A stretch of 64,000 bases of DNA from CAZIGK01 sp964538615 (GCA_964538615.1 CAZIGK010000008.1:1-64000), one strand, 5' to 3'; counted from the first letter of the stretch, positions 23,783 to 33,604 are shown. Notes: generated by a model not told the origin, from the letters alone. Made by a program: numbers and translations.

Positions 23783-25186
23783 ATGACCCACAAGCAGGAT
23801 GACTCTCAGCAAGCACCACATGCTTCCAGCTCGGAAGAGCATGTGGCCGATGAGCAGATGACGCAACTGGTGCGTGATCTTCAGGAAGCCCTGCATCAGG
23901 AAGAGTGGCCCACCGCACACCAACTGGTGGATGGTCTGCATATTGCGGATCTGGCCTATTTGTTTGATATTTTGCCACAGGAACAACGTTTGGCGTTGCT
24001 CGCACTGCTGCGCGATCAACTGGATCCGGAATTGTTTTTATATGTGCAGCCGGATGTAGCGGAGTTTTTTATTGAGCATCTGGGCGTACAGGTGGCAGCT
24101 CAGGCGCTACAACAACTGGAACCAGATGAAGCAGTTAGTGTTCTGGAGGATCTGGAAGACGAAGATCAGCAACAGATTTTGCAGGCGCTTTCGGCCGATG
24201 CACGCAGTAAGTTGGAAGAGGGGCTGGCCTACCCGGAAGAGTCTGTCGGTCGTCTGATGCGGCGGAAAATGGTGCTGGTGCCGCAATATTGGACGGTAGG
24301 TAATACCATTGATTACTTGCGCAAGCGCGATGACCTGCCCGATGAGTTCTATAATTTATTTATTGTTGATCCCAAAAACCGTCCGGTCGGCTCTGTCCTG
24401 CTCAGCCGGTTGGTGCGTTCTCCGCGTGAGGTGCGGATGGATAGCCTGATGCAGGAACGCCTGCAACGTATCCCCGTTGAGATGGATCAGGAAGAGGCAG
24501 CGCACCTGTTTCGCCGTTATGCGTTGGTGGCCGCTCCGGTCGTGAATGGAGAGGGGCGTATGTTAGGGGTGCTCACCATTGATGATATGGTGGAAGTGGT
24601 GGATGAAGAAGCGGATGAAGATTTGCTGCGTATGGGTGGGGTCTTTGAGCGCGATTTCTACGCCAGTCTGGGCTATACGGTGCGGCGTCGGTTTCCATGG
24701 CTGTTCATCAACCTGCTGGCAGCCTTTGCCAGCGCCAGCATTGTGCGCTTGTTTGAAGGTACCATCTCGCAGATGGTGGCGCTGGCGGCTCTGATGCCCA
24801 TCATCGCGTCGCTGGGGGGCAATAGCGGCACACAGGCGGTGACGGTAGCCGTGCGTGCACTAGCAACAAAAGAGTTGATTACCGTCAATAGTTGGCGTGC
24901 CATCGGCAAAGAAGCTCTGGTCGGGCTGATCAATGGCTGCCTGTTTGCAATGGTCACCTTTGGGGCTGTCTTCCTCTGGCTGGGGCAGGTGCATGTCGCT
25001 CTGGTTTTTGCCGTATCCGTTGCCATTACCCTAACCTTTAGCGGCCTGATGGGGGGAGCTATTCCCGTGGTATTACAACGATTGGGTGCTGATCCCGCCG
25101 TTTCATCCGGTGTATTTCTTACTACCTTCACGGACGCCACCGCTTTTTTCGTCTTTCTGGGCATCGCTACCATGCTACTGATGTAG
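23783..25186 (+). CDS. mgtE: Magnesium transporter MgtE
   Basis: Mg2+ channel of the MgtE family, 467 aa. In order: a helical N domain (about residues 20-130, with VLEDLEDEDQQQILQAL), a CBS pair (about 140-265, ESVGRLMRRKMVLVPQYWTVG and later VVNGEGRMLGVLTIDDMVEVV), then five membrane helices beginning near residue 300 (RFPWLFINLLAAFASASIV) with the pore signature MPIIASLGGNSGTQA. The ATG at 23783 is chosen because upstream in-frame residues do not resemble the family; no strong ribosome binding site is present. Confidence 0.93.
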   Translation: MTHKQDDSQQAPHASSSEEHVADEQMTQLVRDLQEALHQEEWPTAHQLVDGLHIADLAYLFDILPQEQRLALLALLRDQLDPELFLYVQPDVAEFFIEHLGVQVAAQALQQLEPDEAVSVLEDLEDEDQQQILQALSADARSKLEEGLAYPEESVGRLMRRKMVLVPQYWTVGNTIDYLRKRDDLPDEFYNLFIVDPKNRPVGSVLLSRLVRSPREVRMDSLMQERLQRIPVEMDQEEAAHLFRRYALVAAPVVNGEGRMLGVLTIDDMVEVVDEEADEDLLRMGGVFERDFYASLGYTVRRRFPWLFINLLAAFASASIVRLFEGTISQMVALAALMPIIASLGGNSGTQAVTVAVRALATKELITVNSWRAIGKEALVGLINGCLFAMVTFGAVFLWLGQVHVALVFAVSVAITLTFSGLMGGAIPVVLQRLGADPAVSSGVFLTTFTDATAFFVFLGIATMLLM

Positions 25187-25433
25187 GGTGACGGTCGATT
25201 CATTACGGTGGCGCCTGTTTCGTGACGCTCTACCATACCGCAGGATTCGATACGGCCATGGGCGAGGGGTTTCTCCTCACAAAAATGGGTCTTTGTCGCC
25301 AGCATCAGGTCGCCAGTGCCAGATAGTGTTGTCACGAGACCTTTCGTGACCCGCATATGGCAGAGACAAGAGACGATCAGCAGCGGTTACCGCCTATCGC
25401 GCTACCCTCCAGCCATAAAGCCATAGGAGATGC
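25187..25433. other. Convergent gap between mgtE and bactofilin
   Basis: No gene seen in these 247 bases. It holds a GTCACGA / TCGTGAC inverted repeat (25331-25337 and 25344-25350) and, on the minus strand, one copy of the 20-base convergent-gap motif (25322-25341). No classical terminator is evident. Confidence 0.5.
25322..25341 (-). repeat. Convergent-gap motif, copy 1
   Basis: Minus-strand reading GGTCTCGTGACAACACTATC, which matches the copy at 43488-43507 in 17 of 20 bases. The opposite orientation to the other copies still puts it downstream of a gene end. Confidence 0.5.
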
Positions 25434-25922
25434 TTACGCTTCTTTCTCATCATCCTGCTGGATGAGGCGGAGACTTTCCAAAACGTCTCCATGCTGCTGG
25501 CGGGATTGTTCTTCCTGCTCCTGCAATTTTTTAACGGTATCCCCTTTGCGATCCATGCGTTTGCACTGACCATCAATGAACGCCCCATCATCCACACTCA
25601 GGGATTCATGCATAATCACACCACGCACTTTGGCGGTACAGGTCAAATGCACATAGCGGGATTTAATCAGCCCGGAGACTTCGCCACAGACTTTGACTTT
25701 TTCCGCAATAATATCGCCTTTAATCATGCCTTTTTCCCGCACGGTCAATGCCACGCATTTCACGTTGCCTTCAATGCGGCCATCAATATCCACATAGCCA
25801 TCACTAATCAGGTTCCCCAGAATATTCATATCATGGGAAATAATGGACGGAGTGGTGTCTTTGTTAGGGACAGGCATCAGAGCCTTGCTGCCAGATTCAT
25901 TATCAACTTTTTTGGAAAACAT
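25434..25922 (-). CDS. Bactofilin
   Basis: Polymer-forming cytoskeletal protein of 162 aa. The central beta-helix domain (about residues 35-120) shows the regular short repeats ISDGYVDIDGRIEGNVKC, VREKGMIKGDIIAEKVKV and GEVSGLIKSRYVHLTCTAKVRG, typical for bactofilins. The tail is helical and rich in Gln and Glu. ATG 25922 has AGG at the right distance. It overlaps the end of the upstream M23 peptidase gene by 20 bases; bactofilin and M23 peptidases are known partners in cell-shape control. Confidence 0.92.
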   Translation of the reverse strand: MFSKKVDNESGSKALMPVPNKDTTPSIISHDMNILGNLISDGYVDIDGRIEGNVKCVALTVREKGMIKGDIIAEKVKVCGEVSGLIKSRYVHLTCTAKVRGVIMHESLSVDDGAFIDGQCKRMDRKGDTVKKLQEQEEQSRQQHGDVLESLRLIQQDDEKEA

Positions 25923-27051
25923 ATTGACCTGTCTGCAAAAATTTACGCGGATCCAAAGCGCGGCCTTCAAACCGCACTTCGTAATGTAAGTGGGTTCCGG
26001 TGCTGCGTCCAGTATTTCCCTGAATGCCGACCGTATCCCCACGTGCAACCTGTTGTCCTTTACGCACGGTTATTTTGCGCAAATGGCCATAGCGGGTCAC
26101 AAAGCCAAACCCGTGGTCTACATCCACACAATAGCCATAGGCACCTTTGCGCCCGGCAAACATCACCCGCCCCGGTGCGGTTGACATCACTTTGGAACCA
26201 TAAGGGCCTGTAAAATCCATACCATAATGCACGGCACGTCTGCGCGTTACCGGGTCAATGCGGCGACCAAAATGACTGCTCACGCGATACCCACGCATGG
26301 GGGATGCCAGTGGCATATGCTGCAATGCTTTGCTTAGCAACACAATCTGCTGAATATTATCCACAACTCCGGTATCAATCATAGGATCCAGCGATGGGCC
26401 TGAAAGCAAGTCGCTCACCTCGCTGTCTTCAATGAAAGGTCCCCCCTGATGCGAAAAATCTTCCTTTTCAGGCGCACGGGATGACGTATTCAGCGATGCG
26501 TTACGCTGGACATTCGGGATATGCCGTATCAACTGGTCAATACGCATACCGGTCATGGAAATGACTTTTTTCAGGTCTTTGACGGCAATGTGTGTATGTT
26601 TTTCCAAATCTTTCAGGAAACTATCGCGCTGACGTTCCATCTGAATCAGGCGCTCTTCCAAAAAGGCCAGTCGCTCTGCCAGTTTGCCGTTTTCTTCCTC
26701 ATCATCAGACGTATATTGCTTGATAATGAAGGCATCGTAGGCATTGTGGCTTTCTTCATCATCTGCCAGTCGCAAAATATCGCTTTGTAATACAGCATAC
26801 CGCTCTGCCAGCGTACGGTTTTGCCCCGCGACGGACGCCATTTCCAGATCTTTGTGACGCAGGACTTCCTTATAGGCAAAGTAGGTGCCGGTGCTATAGG
26901 CCATCCAGCAAAATATGCCCATAAAGCAAGCGATACCCATCACCTGAGTGCGCGCGCTAATCGGGAGATTGCTGACCTTATCATGCGAAATGATAATTAG
27001 CTTACGGTCAGAAAATAGTTTTTTCAGTCGTTGTCTCACCTCAGACAGCAC
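25903..27051 (-). CDS. Membrane-anchored M23 family peptidoglycan endopeptidase
   Basis: A 382 aa LytM-type metallopeptidase. It has a short cytoplasmic start, one membrane segment (about residues 35-55), a coiled coil (about 60-170) and a C-terminal M23 domain. Zinc ligands are in HYGMDFTG and in HLHYEV, and GYRVSSHFGRRIDPVT is the usual entry to the domain. It starts with GTG. Coupled to the bactofilin gene, it likely cleaves peptide cross-links at sites set by the bactofilin. Confidence 0.92.
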   Translation of the reverse strand: MLSEVRQRLKKLFSDRKLIIISHDKVSNLPISARTQVMGIACFMGIFCWMAYSTGTYFAYKEVLRHKDLEMASVAGQNRTLAERYAVLQSDILRLADDEESHNAYDAFIIKQYTSDDEEENGKLAERLAFLEERLIQMERQRDSFLKDLEKHTHIAVKDLKKVISMTGMRIDQLIRHIPNVQRNASLNTSSRAPEKEDFSHQGGPFIEDSEVSDLLSGPSLDPMIDTGVVDNIQQIVLLSKALQHMPLASPMRGYRVSSHFGRRIDPVTRRRAVHYGMDFTGPYGSKVMSTAPGRVMFAGRKGAYGYCVDVDHGFGFVTRYGHLRKITVRKGQQVARGDTVGIQGNTGRSTGTHLHYEVRFEGRALDPRKFLQTGQYVFQKS

Positions 27052-27106
27052 GCCTGCATCCCCTATTTTATGTTAAACTTGCTCCCTGCTATTATGCATA
27101 GTTTTT

Positions 27107-28441
27107 TTATTCTCGAAGGGCAAATACGGAAATAAAAAAACCATCAGTCAGGGAAAAAAGAGGGGAAAGCTGTAGCATGTTTTCTTGCGGCCGTATAGCA
27201 GAGATTCCTGTTTGTGGTAGCATGTCTTGTATTGACAATGGATAAGTGTTTGGAAAATTGTTTTTTATCCATTCGTTTTGCTGTTGATTTTCTCCCTGAA
27301 GTAAGGAGCAGGTGCTATAAAAAAAAGCACCACCGGGACGCACAAATGCCACAGCAGTTTGCACAACTTTTTGCTGTACTTCTTGCCAATGTGCATATTC
27401 TTGCGGTTGGCATTGCCACTTGCGCCATGGGTTGCGACGCCAGGTGCCTGTTCCTGTGCAGGGGGCATCCACCAGCACAGCATCAGCGAAGGGCAGGCTG
27501 TGTGTTTCCGTTGTGCAAGTGATAGGTTCCACACCTGCGCGACTGGCGCGCTCTTGCAGCCGGGCAAGGCGTTTGCCGTCCACATCATGGGCATAGATGC
27601 GCACCGGTTCAGAAAGGGATTCTGCCAGACGCGCCGCCAGCGCCAGTGTTTTGCCACCTGCGCCGGCGCACCAGTCAATCACGGTCAGGGGTTTGCTGGC
27701 ATGGAATGACAGATGCTTCAGGTGGTTGACCATGATTTCGACAGCGAGTTGCGATGACGCATCCTGTAACTCGAACCAGCCGTCCTGATACTCCGGCAGG
27801 GCTTGCAATGCAGCGCGTCCTTCCACCCTGATAGCCAGCGGAGAATGGGGTAAAGCCTTTGCCTGAATATTGTTTTTTTGCAATAGCTTTAGCATGCTTT
27901 CACGGTTGGTTTTGCGTGGGTTGATGCGAATATCGGCGGGGGCGGGGGCATTGAAGCAAGTCTCCCATGCGGCCTCATGGTCTGGTGTGAATACCAGTTC
28001 CGGCAACACCCAGTCCGGCAGGTCATGCTGAATCGCCAGCGGGGCATGTTGCAACATGTCCGGTGTCTTCAGCCAGGCTTGCAGGATGGCTTGTTCCGTA
28101 TCGGTACAGGGCCGTGGGGCGTGTGGGCTGCCATCGCATAGGTTCATTAACTCTGCGAGAGAAAGCTTCATATGCTGCAAGCTCGCCAGTAGCACCCATG
28201 TGCGACTGTTGCCTGCATCCCCTGCAAGCTGTTGCCACTGCCATTGCAGGCTGCGCAAACGCCGGAGTATGGTGAAAAAAGACTCGCCAATTGCCCGCCG
28301 ATCCCCGGAACCCATGTAACGTTTAGGTGCCACCCATTGCTTTAGCCAGCTATCTGCGGGTTGCTGCTGGCCAGATTCCATCAGTTGTAGATATTCCTGC
28401 ACAGCATCCATAATGGTCTGCAAACGGGCAGAGGGGCGCAT
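27107..28441 (-). CDS. rsmB: RsmB/NOP family 16S rRNA (cytosine-5) methyltransferase
   Basis: S-adenosylmethionine-dependent m5C methyltransferase of 444 aa. An N-terminal NusB-like region is followed by the catalytic domain with VIDWCAGAGGKTLALAARL. The two key cysteines are in DAPCTGTG (about residue 328) and STCSLL (about residue 378). RsmB methylates C967 of 16S rRNA in E. coli; which rRNA base is the target here is inferred. It follows rpoN on the minus strand. Confidence 0.88.
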   Translation of the reverse strand: MRPSARLQTIMDAVQEYLQLMESGQQQPADSWLKQWVAPKRYMGSGDRRAIGESFFTILRRLRSLQWQWQQLAGDAGNSRTWVLLASLQHMKLSLAELMNLCDGSPHAPRPCTDTEQAILQAWLKTPDMLQHAPLAIQHDLPDWVLPELVFTPDHEAAWETCFNAPAPADIRINPRKTNRESMLKLLQKNNIQAKALPHSPLAIRVEGRAALQALPEYQDGWFELQDASSQLAVEIMVNHLKHLSFHASKPLTVIDWCAGAGGKTLALAARLAESLSEPVRIYAHDVDGKRLARLQERASRAGVEPITCTTETHSLPFADAVLVDAPCTGTGTWRRNPWRKWQCQPQEYAHWQEVQQKVVQTAVAFVRPGGAFFYSTCSLLQGENQQQNEWIKNNFPNTYPLSIQDMLPQTGISAIRPQENMLQLSPLFSLTDGFFISVFALRE

Positions 28442-28499
28442 AATCAGACCATCCTGACACTGAAAAAACGTATAACACAGAGAAAGCCCCTATGATGAT

Positions 28500-30053
28500 T
28501 CATGCGCTGTTTTTTTGCATGCGTTTTTTTTCACGCCGTCGCTCAGCGGAAGATCCCAGCCGCATCGCCTCACGGTATTTCGCCACGGTACGCCGTGCAA
28601 TGCTGATGCCCCGTTCCTGAAGGATGTCAGCAATCGCATCATCGGAGAGAATGGCATCCGCTGTCTCGGATTCAATTAAATCCCGAATCTGCGATTTCAC
28701 GGCCTCGCTGGAAAGTTCGCCACCCATGCCATCATAGGAGAGAGCAGAAGTGAAAAAATATTTCAGTTCAAATACCCCGCGAGGCGTTTCCATGTATTTG
28801 TTGGCCGTCACCCGGCTGACGGTGCTTTCATGCAAATCCAGTTGCTCCGCTACAGCCTTCAGGGTCAGTGGCTTCAGGTACCGTACCCCATGCTTCAGAA
28901 ACATGGACTGTTGCGACACAATCTCGGTCGCAACCCGTAAAATCGTATGCGCCCGCTGATCCAGTGCTTTGGTCAACCAGTTGGCATGTTGTAGCTTTTC
29001 GCTTAAAAACTTTTTCTCTGCTTCCTTGTGCGTATGGTCTTTCAACTGGCTGTAGTAATGCTGGTTCACCAGCAGGCGGGGCAGGCTGTGCGGGGTTAAC
29101 TCCACCTGCCATTGTCCCTTGTTATCCAGTTGTACGGTAATATCCGGCTGCACCACATCCACCGAACTATGGTCGAACAAAAAGCCCGGCTTGGGGTTGA
29201 GAGCGCGCAATTCCTGTAGCATGTCTTTCAGGTCTTCGTCCGACACGCCACAGATACGTTGCAGGCGTGCCATCGCCCCTTCGGCAATCAGATCCAGATA
29301 CTGCACCAGCTTTGCCATGGCGGGGTCAAAACGGTTTTTGTCTTTTAGTTGCAGTGCCAAACACTCTTGCAGAGAGCGGGCGCCAATACCCACCGGGTCA
29401 CATTGCTGAATCTGTGTTAAGGCGGCTTCCACGTCATCGGTACTGCACCCCAGTGCCTCGGCAATATGCGGGAGGGGTTCGTGCATGTAGCCCGCTTCAT
29501 CGAGCAGGTCTATCAGATAATCCACGATAAATTGCTGGCTGGGAGGCAGCCCCTCATGTGCCACTTGCTGGCGGACATGCTCTTGCAGGCTGATCGCATT
29601 GGCGACCGTTTGCTCCACGATCTCTCCGGGGCTTAAGCTGTCTCCGCTATGGCGTGTGCCGCCAGACTCAGCGGTCATCTCCCAATAGCCGGATTGCTCG
29701 GCATCGCCTGCACTGGCGGCTTCCTTCCAATTGCTGCTATCGTCCACGTCCAGTTCGGCGTCTTTGTCGTTAAAGTCGTGGTTATCCTGCCAGTTGCTAC
29801 TATCTGCGTCGTCCGATGTGCTGCGGCTGGCTATATTTTCAACGGGTGTTTCATCGGTAAGAGATTCTCCGCCAGAGCCTTGCTCAGGCTCGGCTGCCTG
29901 TAGCAGCGGGTTTTCCAGCATTTGCTGCTCCAAAAACTCCATCAACTCCATGCCAGACATTTGCAGCAGTTTAATGGATTGCTGCAATTGTGGAGTCATG
30001 ACCAATGATTGGCTTTGACCCTGCCTGAGTTCCAGTCCTGAGCGTGCCGCCAT
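28500..30053 (-). CDS. rpoN: RNA polymerase sigma-54 factor
   Basis: Sigma-54, 517 aa. The glutamine- and leucine-rich activator-interacting region is at the N-terminus (LELRQGQSQSLVMTPQLQQSIKLLQM). A highly acidic linker occupies about residues 50-140. The core-binding and DNA-binding regions follow, including a helix-turn-helix near LKAVAEQLDLHESTVSRVTANKYMETPRG, and the RpoN box ARRTVAKYR is near residue 490. ATG 30053 gives the family N-terminus; the longer frame from 30128 does not. A perfect sigma-54 promoter occurs at 33605 in this same window. Confidence 0.96.
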   Translation of the reverse strand: MAARSGLELRQGQSQSLVMTPQLQQSIKLLQMSGMELMEFLEQQMLENPLLQAAEPEQGSGGESLTDETPVENIASRSTSDDADSSNWQDNHDFNDKDAELDVDDSSNWKEAASAGDAEQSGYWEMTAESGGTRHSGDSLSPGEIVEQTVANAISLQEHVRQQVAHEGLPPSQQFIVDYLIDLLDEAGYMHEPLPHIAEALGCSTDDVEAALTQIQQCDPVGIGARSLQECLALQLKDKNRFDPAMAKLVQYLDLIAEGAMARLQRICGVSDEDLKDMLQELRALNPKPGFLFDHSSVDVVQPDITVQLDNKGQWQVELTPHSLPRLLVNQHYYSQLKDHTHKEAEKKFLSEKLQHANWLTKALDQRAHTILRVATEIVSQQSMFLKHGVRYLKPLTLKAVAEQLDLHESTVSRVTANKYMETPRGVFELKYFFTSALSYDGMGGELSSEAVKSQIRDLIESETADAILSDDAIADILQERGISIARRTVAKYREAMRLGSSAERRREKKRMQKNSA

Positions 30054-30186
30054 AATCTTCAAAGTCTTTTGCAAGTTACGAAAAAAACACCCTCTATCGT
30101 ACCGCAAATGGCGGGGCGGGTCATGCAAAAAGAATCATCTTTTACACTTATGCAAAAAAAATGCCATATTAACTAAGTATTTAGAC

Positions 30187-31101
30187 TCATGTTCTTTTCC
30201 ATTCCGGTAAATTCGCCATCACGGGGGTGTTTCCTGGAATGAAGCAACTTATGGTTGCTTTTTTGTCTTCCGCCCATGGCTCCAGTCGTAGCATGGCCAG
30301 ACCTATAAAGCCGGTGTCCGTTCGGGTATAGCTGCGTAGCTCGCCAATCTCTTTTTCCTGCCATATGACAGGGATAGGAAGGGTCGGGGGGGGAGGCTCC
30401 ATCGCTTGCCAGCATAGGGTGGCAAAGCCTTTGCGCACGGCTCCCCGAAACTTACTGCGTGTGGTGACTTCCTGTCCCACATAACAGCCTTTGTGAAAAT
30501 CTACGGCATGCAAATCATCCAGTCCTGCTTCCAGCAGCAAGGTTTGTTCCGCTACCATATCGCGGTAGGAGGCCGGAAGCCCTCGCTGAAGCCGCCGCTG
30601 TTCATAATGGGCGGTTCCATCCGGCCAGAAGGCCGCCATTGTACGGTTGACCACTGCGCGCCAGCCCATCGTAGCATCTCTGGGGTCGGTTGCCCAGTGT
30701 AGCGGGGCAATGGCTGCCTGTTCATGCGCGGATGCGGTGGAGGGGGAGGCGGGGGTAGGGGTGACCCATCCGGCCAGCACAGCATAATCGTCAGCCAGAC
30801 GAAGTGTTATGTGTTTACGCAGGCTGTAGAGGCGTAGTTTTTGCAGGGCGGCCTCGGCTCCTGATGCTTCTACCTGTAGCCAGATGCGCGCATCCGGTGC
30901 AGGGCAGACCCAAAAATCATGCAAATATTTCCCTTGTGGGGTGGCAAGGGCAGCATAGAGGGTCTGCCCTTGCTCCACGCGGCGCATGTCATTGCTGAGC
31001 AAACCCTGTAGAAACACAAACCGATCCTCTCCGCTGATTTCCAGCAGGCGGATATGTGGCATGTGGTATGCGAGGGAGGAAGGAGTGGCAGCCATCGTCA
31101 T
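30187..31101 (-). CDS. ygfZ: YgfZ/GcvT-domain folate-binding protein
   Basis: Folate-dependent protein of about 304 aa related to the glycine cleavage T protein and to mitochondrial Iba57, used in iron-sulfur cluster maturation. The signature KGCYVGQEVTTRSKFRG is near residue 205. ATG 31101 lies two bases beyond the stop of the upstream glycosyltransferase gene; a second ATG at 31095 is possible. The upstream neighbour and this gene form a two-gene unit. Confidence 0.9.
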   Translation of the reverse strand: MTMAATPSSLAYHMPHIRLLEISGEDRFVFLQGLLSNDMRRVEQGQTLYAALATPQGKYLHDFWVCPAPDARIWLQVEASGAEAALQKLRLYSLRKHITLRLADDYAVLAGWVTPTPASPSTASAHEQAAIAPLHWATDPRDATMGWRAVVNRTMAAFWPDGTAHYEQRRLQRGLPASYRDMVAEQTLLLEAGLDDLHAVDFHKGCYVGQEVTTRSKFRGAVRKGFATLCWQAMEPPPPTLPIPVIWQEKEIGELRSYTRTDTGFIGLAMLRLEPWAEDKKATISCFIPGNTPVMANLPEWKRT

Positions 31102-31103
31102 GA

Positions 31104-32192
31104 TCAGGGTTCCTGAACCATAGGGGGTGGTACATGGGGTGGTGAAGAGGCAGAAGCAACGGGCAGCATGGCTTCTATCGTCTGGCGCAGGCGCGGGGCA
31201 ATGGCGGAAAGACTATAGTTCTCCTGCACCATACGAGCGCCCTGTTGTCCCATGGCATAAGCGCGTTCGGGCTGATGCAGAAGCTGCTCCAGTGCATCTG
31301 CCAGTGCGGATGCATTTCCGATGGGGCAGAGCAGGCCATTTTCTCCCTGCACCACCAGCTCTGACGGGCCGGGAGTGCGGGTGGCGACAAGCGGCAACCC
31401 ATGCGCCATGGCTTCAAGAAGCACAATCCCGAATGCTTCCTGCCGGGAGCTTAGGCAAAAAATATCCAGTGCCGCATAAAAGGCGTCTTTGTCTTTCACC
31501 CAGCCCTGCCAGTGCAGGCAATCATCCAATGCCAGTCTGGTTGCCAGTTGGTGCAATGGTACGGCTTCCGGCCCGTCTCCACCAATCATCGCCTGAAACA
31601 CATGCCCACGTTGCCTGAGGATGGCCAACGCCTGCAAAAAGCTGGCAACATCCTTTTCCGGCACAAATCGCGCCAGCAGTCCAATGACCGGAGGCATGTG
31701 CGGTATGCGAGTTGCCGCAGAGGGGGGCGGCAGATCCACCAGCATATTGGGCAAGGTCACCACCTGTGCCACCCCCTGCTGTTGCAAGGCCTGTTGTAGT
31801 TGGGTATTCACGGCAATCACCCCGTCGGCCAGTGCCATATGCTGAATGCGCGGATTATGAGCCACTGTCAACAGCACGGGGGGCGATGACAATCCGGCAC
31901 GAGCCTTCGCCAGCAAGGTCAATGCCCTGTTGCCATGGGCAATGACGGCATCCGGTTTTCGTTGCTGAAGAAGGCGATGCAACCGCCAGACAGCCAACCG
32001 ATCCCACGCCCCCCAATTCATCAGCGTATCATGGGGAATGGCGTAGCTACCCAGCACTTGTCGTATGAGCGCCTTTGGGTGGCACAGGCAATGCACGTCC
32101 AGCCCTTCCTGTTGCAGGGCGCGGGCATAATCCACGAATGCCTGTTCAATGCCGCCAAGTTTCTTTGCGAACAGCACGTTAAGAATGTGCAT
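31104..32192 (-). CDS. Glycosyltransferase family 4 protein
   Basis: GT-B fold glycosyltransferase, about 362 aa. The N-terminal half begins HILNVLFAKKLGGIEQAFVDYARAL, where GGIE is the usual donor-side loop. The C-terminal half has VIGLLARFVPEKDVASFLQAL and the E-x7-E motif EAFGIVLLEAMAHGLPLVAT. It probably builds a lipopolysaccharide or other envelope glycan; substrate unknown. ATG 32192 has GGGA as ribosome binding site, while upstream in-frame starts (ATG 32207, TTG 32216) are less likely. Confidence 0.88.
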   Translation of the reverse strand: MHILNVLFAKKLGGIEQAFVDYARALQQEGLDVHCLCHPKALIRQVLGSYAIPHDTLMNWGAWDRLAVWRLHRLLQQRKPDAVIAHGNRALTLLAKARAGLSSPPVLLTVAHNPRIQHMALADGVIAVNTQLQQALQQQGVAQVVTLPNMLVDLPPPSAATRIPHMPPVIGLLARFVPEKDVASFLQALAILRQRGHVFQAMIGGDGPEAVPLHQLATRLALDDCLHWQGWVKDKDAFYAALDIFCLSSRQEAFGIVLLEAMAHGLPLVATRTPGPSELVVQGENGLLCPIGNASALADALEQLLHQPERAYAMGQQGARMVQENYSLSAIAPRLRQTIEAMLPVASASSPPHVPPPMVQEP

Positions 32193-32274
32193 AGAAATCC
32201 CGTTCATGATAGACAAGCGTCATGCATTCCGGACGGTGTCTCAACAATAACGCAACCACACTATAGGCATAAAC

Positions 32275-33180
32275 ATGGAGAATACAACACGCCTCCTATC
32301 CATGATCACGGTTGTGATGGTGACCCGTAACCATCAGGAGGCCGTTTTGCAATCGCTCGCGGTGCTACCGCGCAAACTGGGGCAGGTACTGGTGATTGAT
32401 AATGCCAGCACAGATAGCACGGTGGCACGTATCCGGCAGCATTTTCCGCATGTGCAATTGCTGCAAAATACACAGAATGAAGGCATGGGTTTTGCCTTGA
32501 ATCGAGGGTTGCGAGTGGCGGAAACGCCGTATGTTCTGCTACTCAGCCCGGAAGTGGTGCTGCATGAGTCCGAGCTGGTGAAGCTGGTACGGCGGCTGGA
32601 ATGTTACCCGGAAGCGGATGGTATGGCCCCCTTGCTGTATCAGGGGAAAGATTTGCTCCCTTCCTTTGGGCGTGGTTTCGGGCGGGAATATCCGGATCAG
32701 AAGTTTTATCGCCCAGCGGGAGATATCTGCGCGGATAGGGTGCGGGTGGAATGCCTGCTGCTACAACTCACCCTGATTCGCCGTTACCAAAGCTACTGCG
32801 ATGTGGAGATGCATAGCAGTCTGGCAGGAGAAACACTGGCCTACGCCATTATGGAAAGTGAGGGTAGCCTGATGGTGACCCCGCAGGCGCGTGCGGAATG
32901 GATAGGCCGCCGCCACGCGTGGGATGCCCCCCGAACCTACCATGAAGCTTTTGATTACGGTTGGGATGATGCCTGCCTGCATGCTGCGTATGGGTTGCAG
33001 CGTGGTCACGCGGCTGCCCTGTGGCGGCACGCCCTCAGTCAGCTATGTTTTGCGCTGGCATGGCTACTGGTATTGCAGCCATGGCATGCTGTGCCGTACT
33101 TCGGCACGGCATGCGGCATGCTGGCCTATCTTTGGGGGCAGATAGGGGAGGGGCGGCTGACTACATTATCTAGTGAATAA
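32275..33180 (+). CDS. Glycosyltransferase family 2 protein
   Basis: GT-A fold glycosyltransferase, 301 aa, divergent from the GT4 gene. It has VVMVTRNHQEAVLQSL at the start, then LVIDNASTDSTVARI and the EGMGFALNRGLRVAETPYVLLLSPEV segment that replaces a classical DXD with SPE. A hydrophobic stretch lies at residues 250-290. The nearest type is rhamnosyltransferase-like, but the substrate cannot be read. It ends in an 11-base overlap with the convergent usg gene. Confidence 0.85.
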   Translation: MENTTRLLSMITVVMVTRNHQEAVLQSLAVLPRKLGQVLVIDNASTDSTVARIRQHFPHVQLLQNTQNEGMGFALNRGLRVAETPYVLLLSPEVVLHESELVKLVRRLECYPEADGMAPLLYQGKDLLPSFGRGFGREYPDQKFYRPAGDICADRVRVECLLLQLTLIRRYQSYCDVEMHSSLAGETLAYAIMESEGSLMVTPQARAEWIGRRHAWDAPRTYHEAFDYGWDDACLHAAYGLQRGHAAALWRHALSQLCFALAWLLVLQPWHAVPYFGTACGMLAYLWGQIGEGRLTTLSSE

Positions 33181-33433
33181 TCAGTTCATGCTGCACATAT
33201 TTCCATTCGGCGGGTTTAATCAGTTCCGCACTGGCAACGCGCACACTGTGTAATTTTCCCTCAATGGAATGTTCCCAAAAGGTCAGAAATTTTTTAAGTT
33301 CCGGAAATTCAGGTGCCCGATCTAGCTTTTGCCAGATAAAGCTTTGCAGCAGGGAAGGGTAGTCCGGCATGTGATATAGAATTTCCGCTGTGGTCAGTCG
33401 ATAATCTTGCAGCATCCGTTCCATATCATTCAT
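33170..33433 (-). CDS. usg: Usg family protein
   Basis: An 87 aa protein of the Usg family, known from alphaproteobacteria and once named from a position upstream of trp genes; the function is unknown. It matches the family well: LQDYRLTTAEILYHMPDYPSLLQSFIWQKLD, then FWEHSIEGKLHSVRVASAELIKPAEW. ATG 33433 with AGGA eight bases upstream is preferred to a GTG at 33466. It is here next to envelope genes, not trp genes. Confidence 0.88.
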   Translation of the reverse strand: MNDMERMLQDYRLTTAEILYHMPDYPSLLQSFIWQKLDRAPEFPELKKFLTFWEHSIEGKLHSVRVASAELIKPAEWKYVQHELIIH

Positions 33434-33604
33434 ACGCAGTTTCCTTGCTTGTTTCTGCTTCTCCACCTCTATATCTAGTATGTCACAGGCATCCTTAACG
33501 AAGGCTTAAGCTTTCGCGTGGTATGAGTAACGATTTTTTACTTCGTGATACCCGTTCGGCACTGCGCGATCACTTGCCTCGCCCGTAACACAGCATATAG
33601 TGGT

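Noticed and set aside
32073..32090. GTGGCACAGGCAATGCA as another sigma-54 site
   Set aside because: Three consensus mismatches and located inside the glycosyltransferase coding region in antisense direction.
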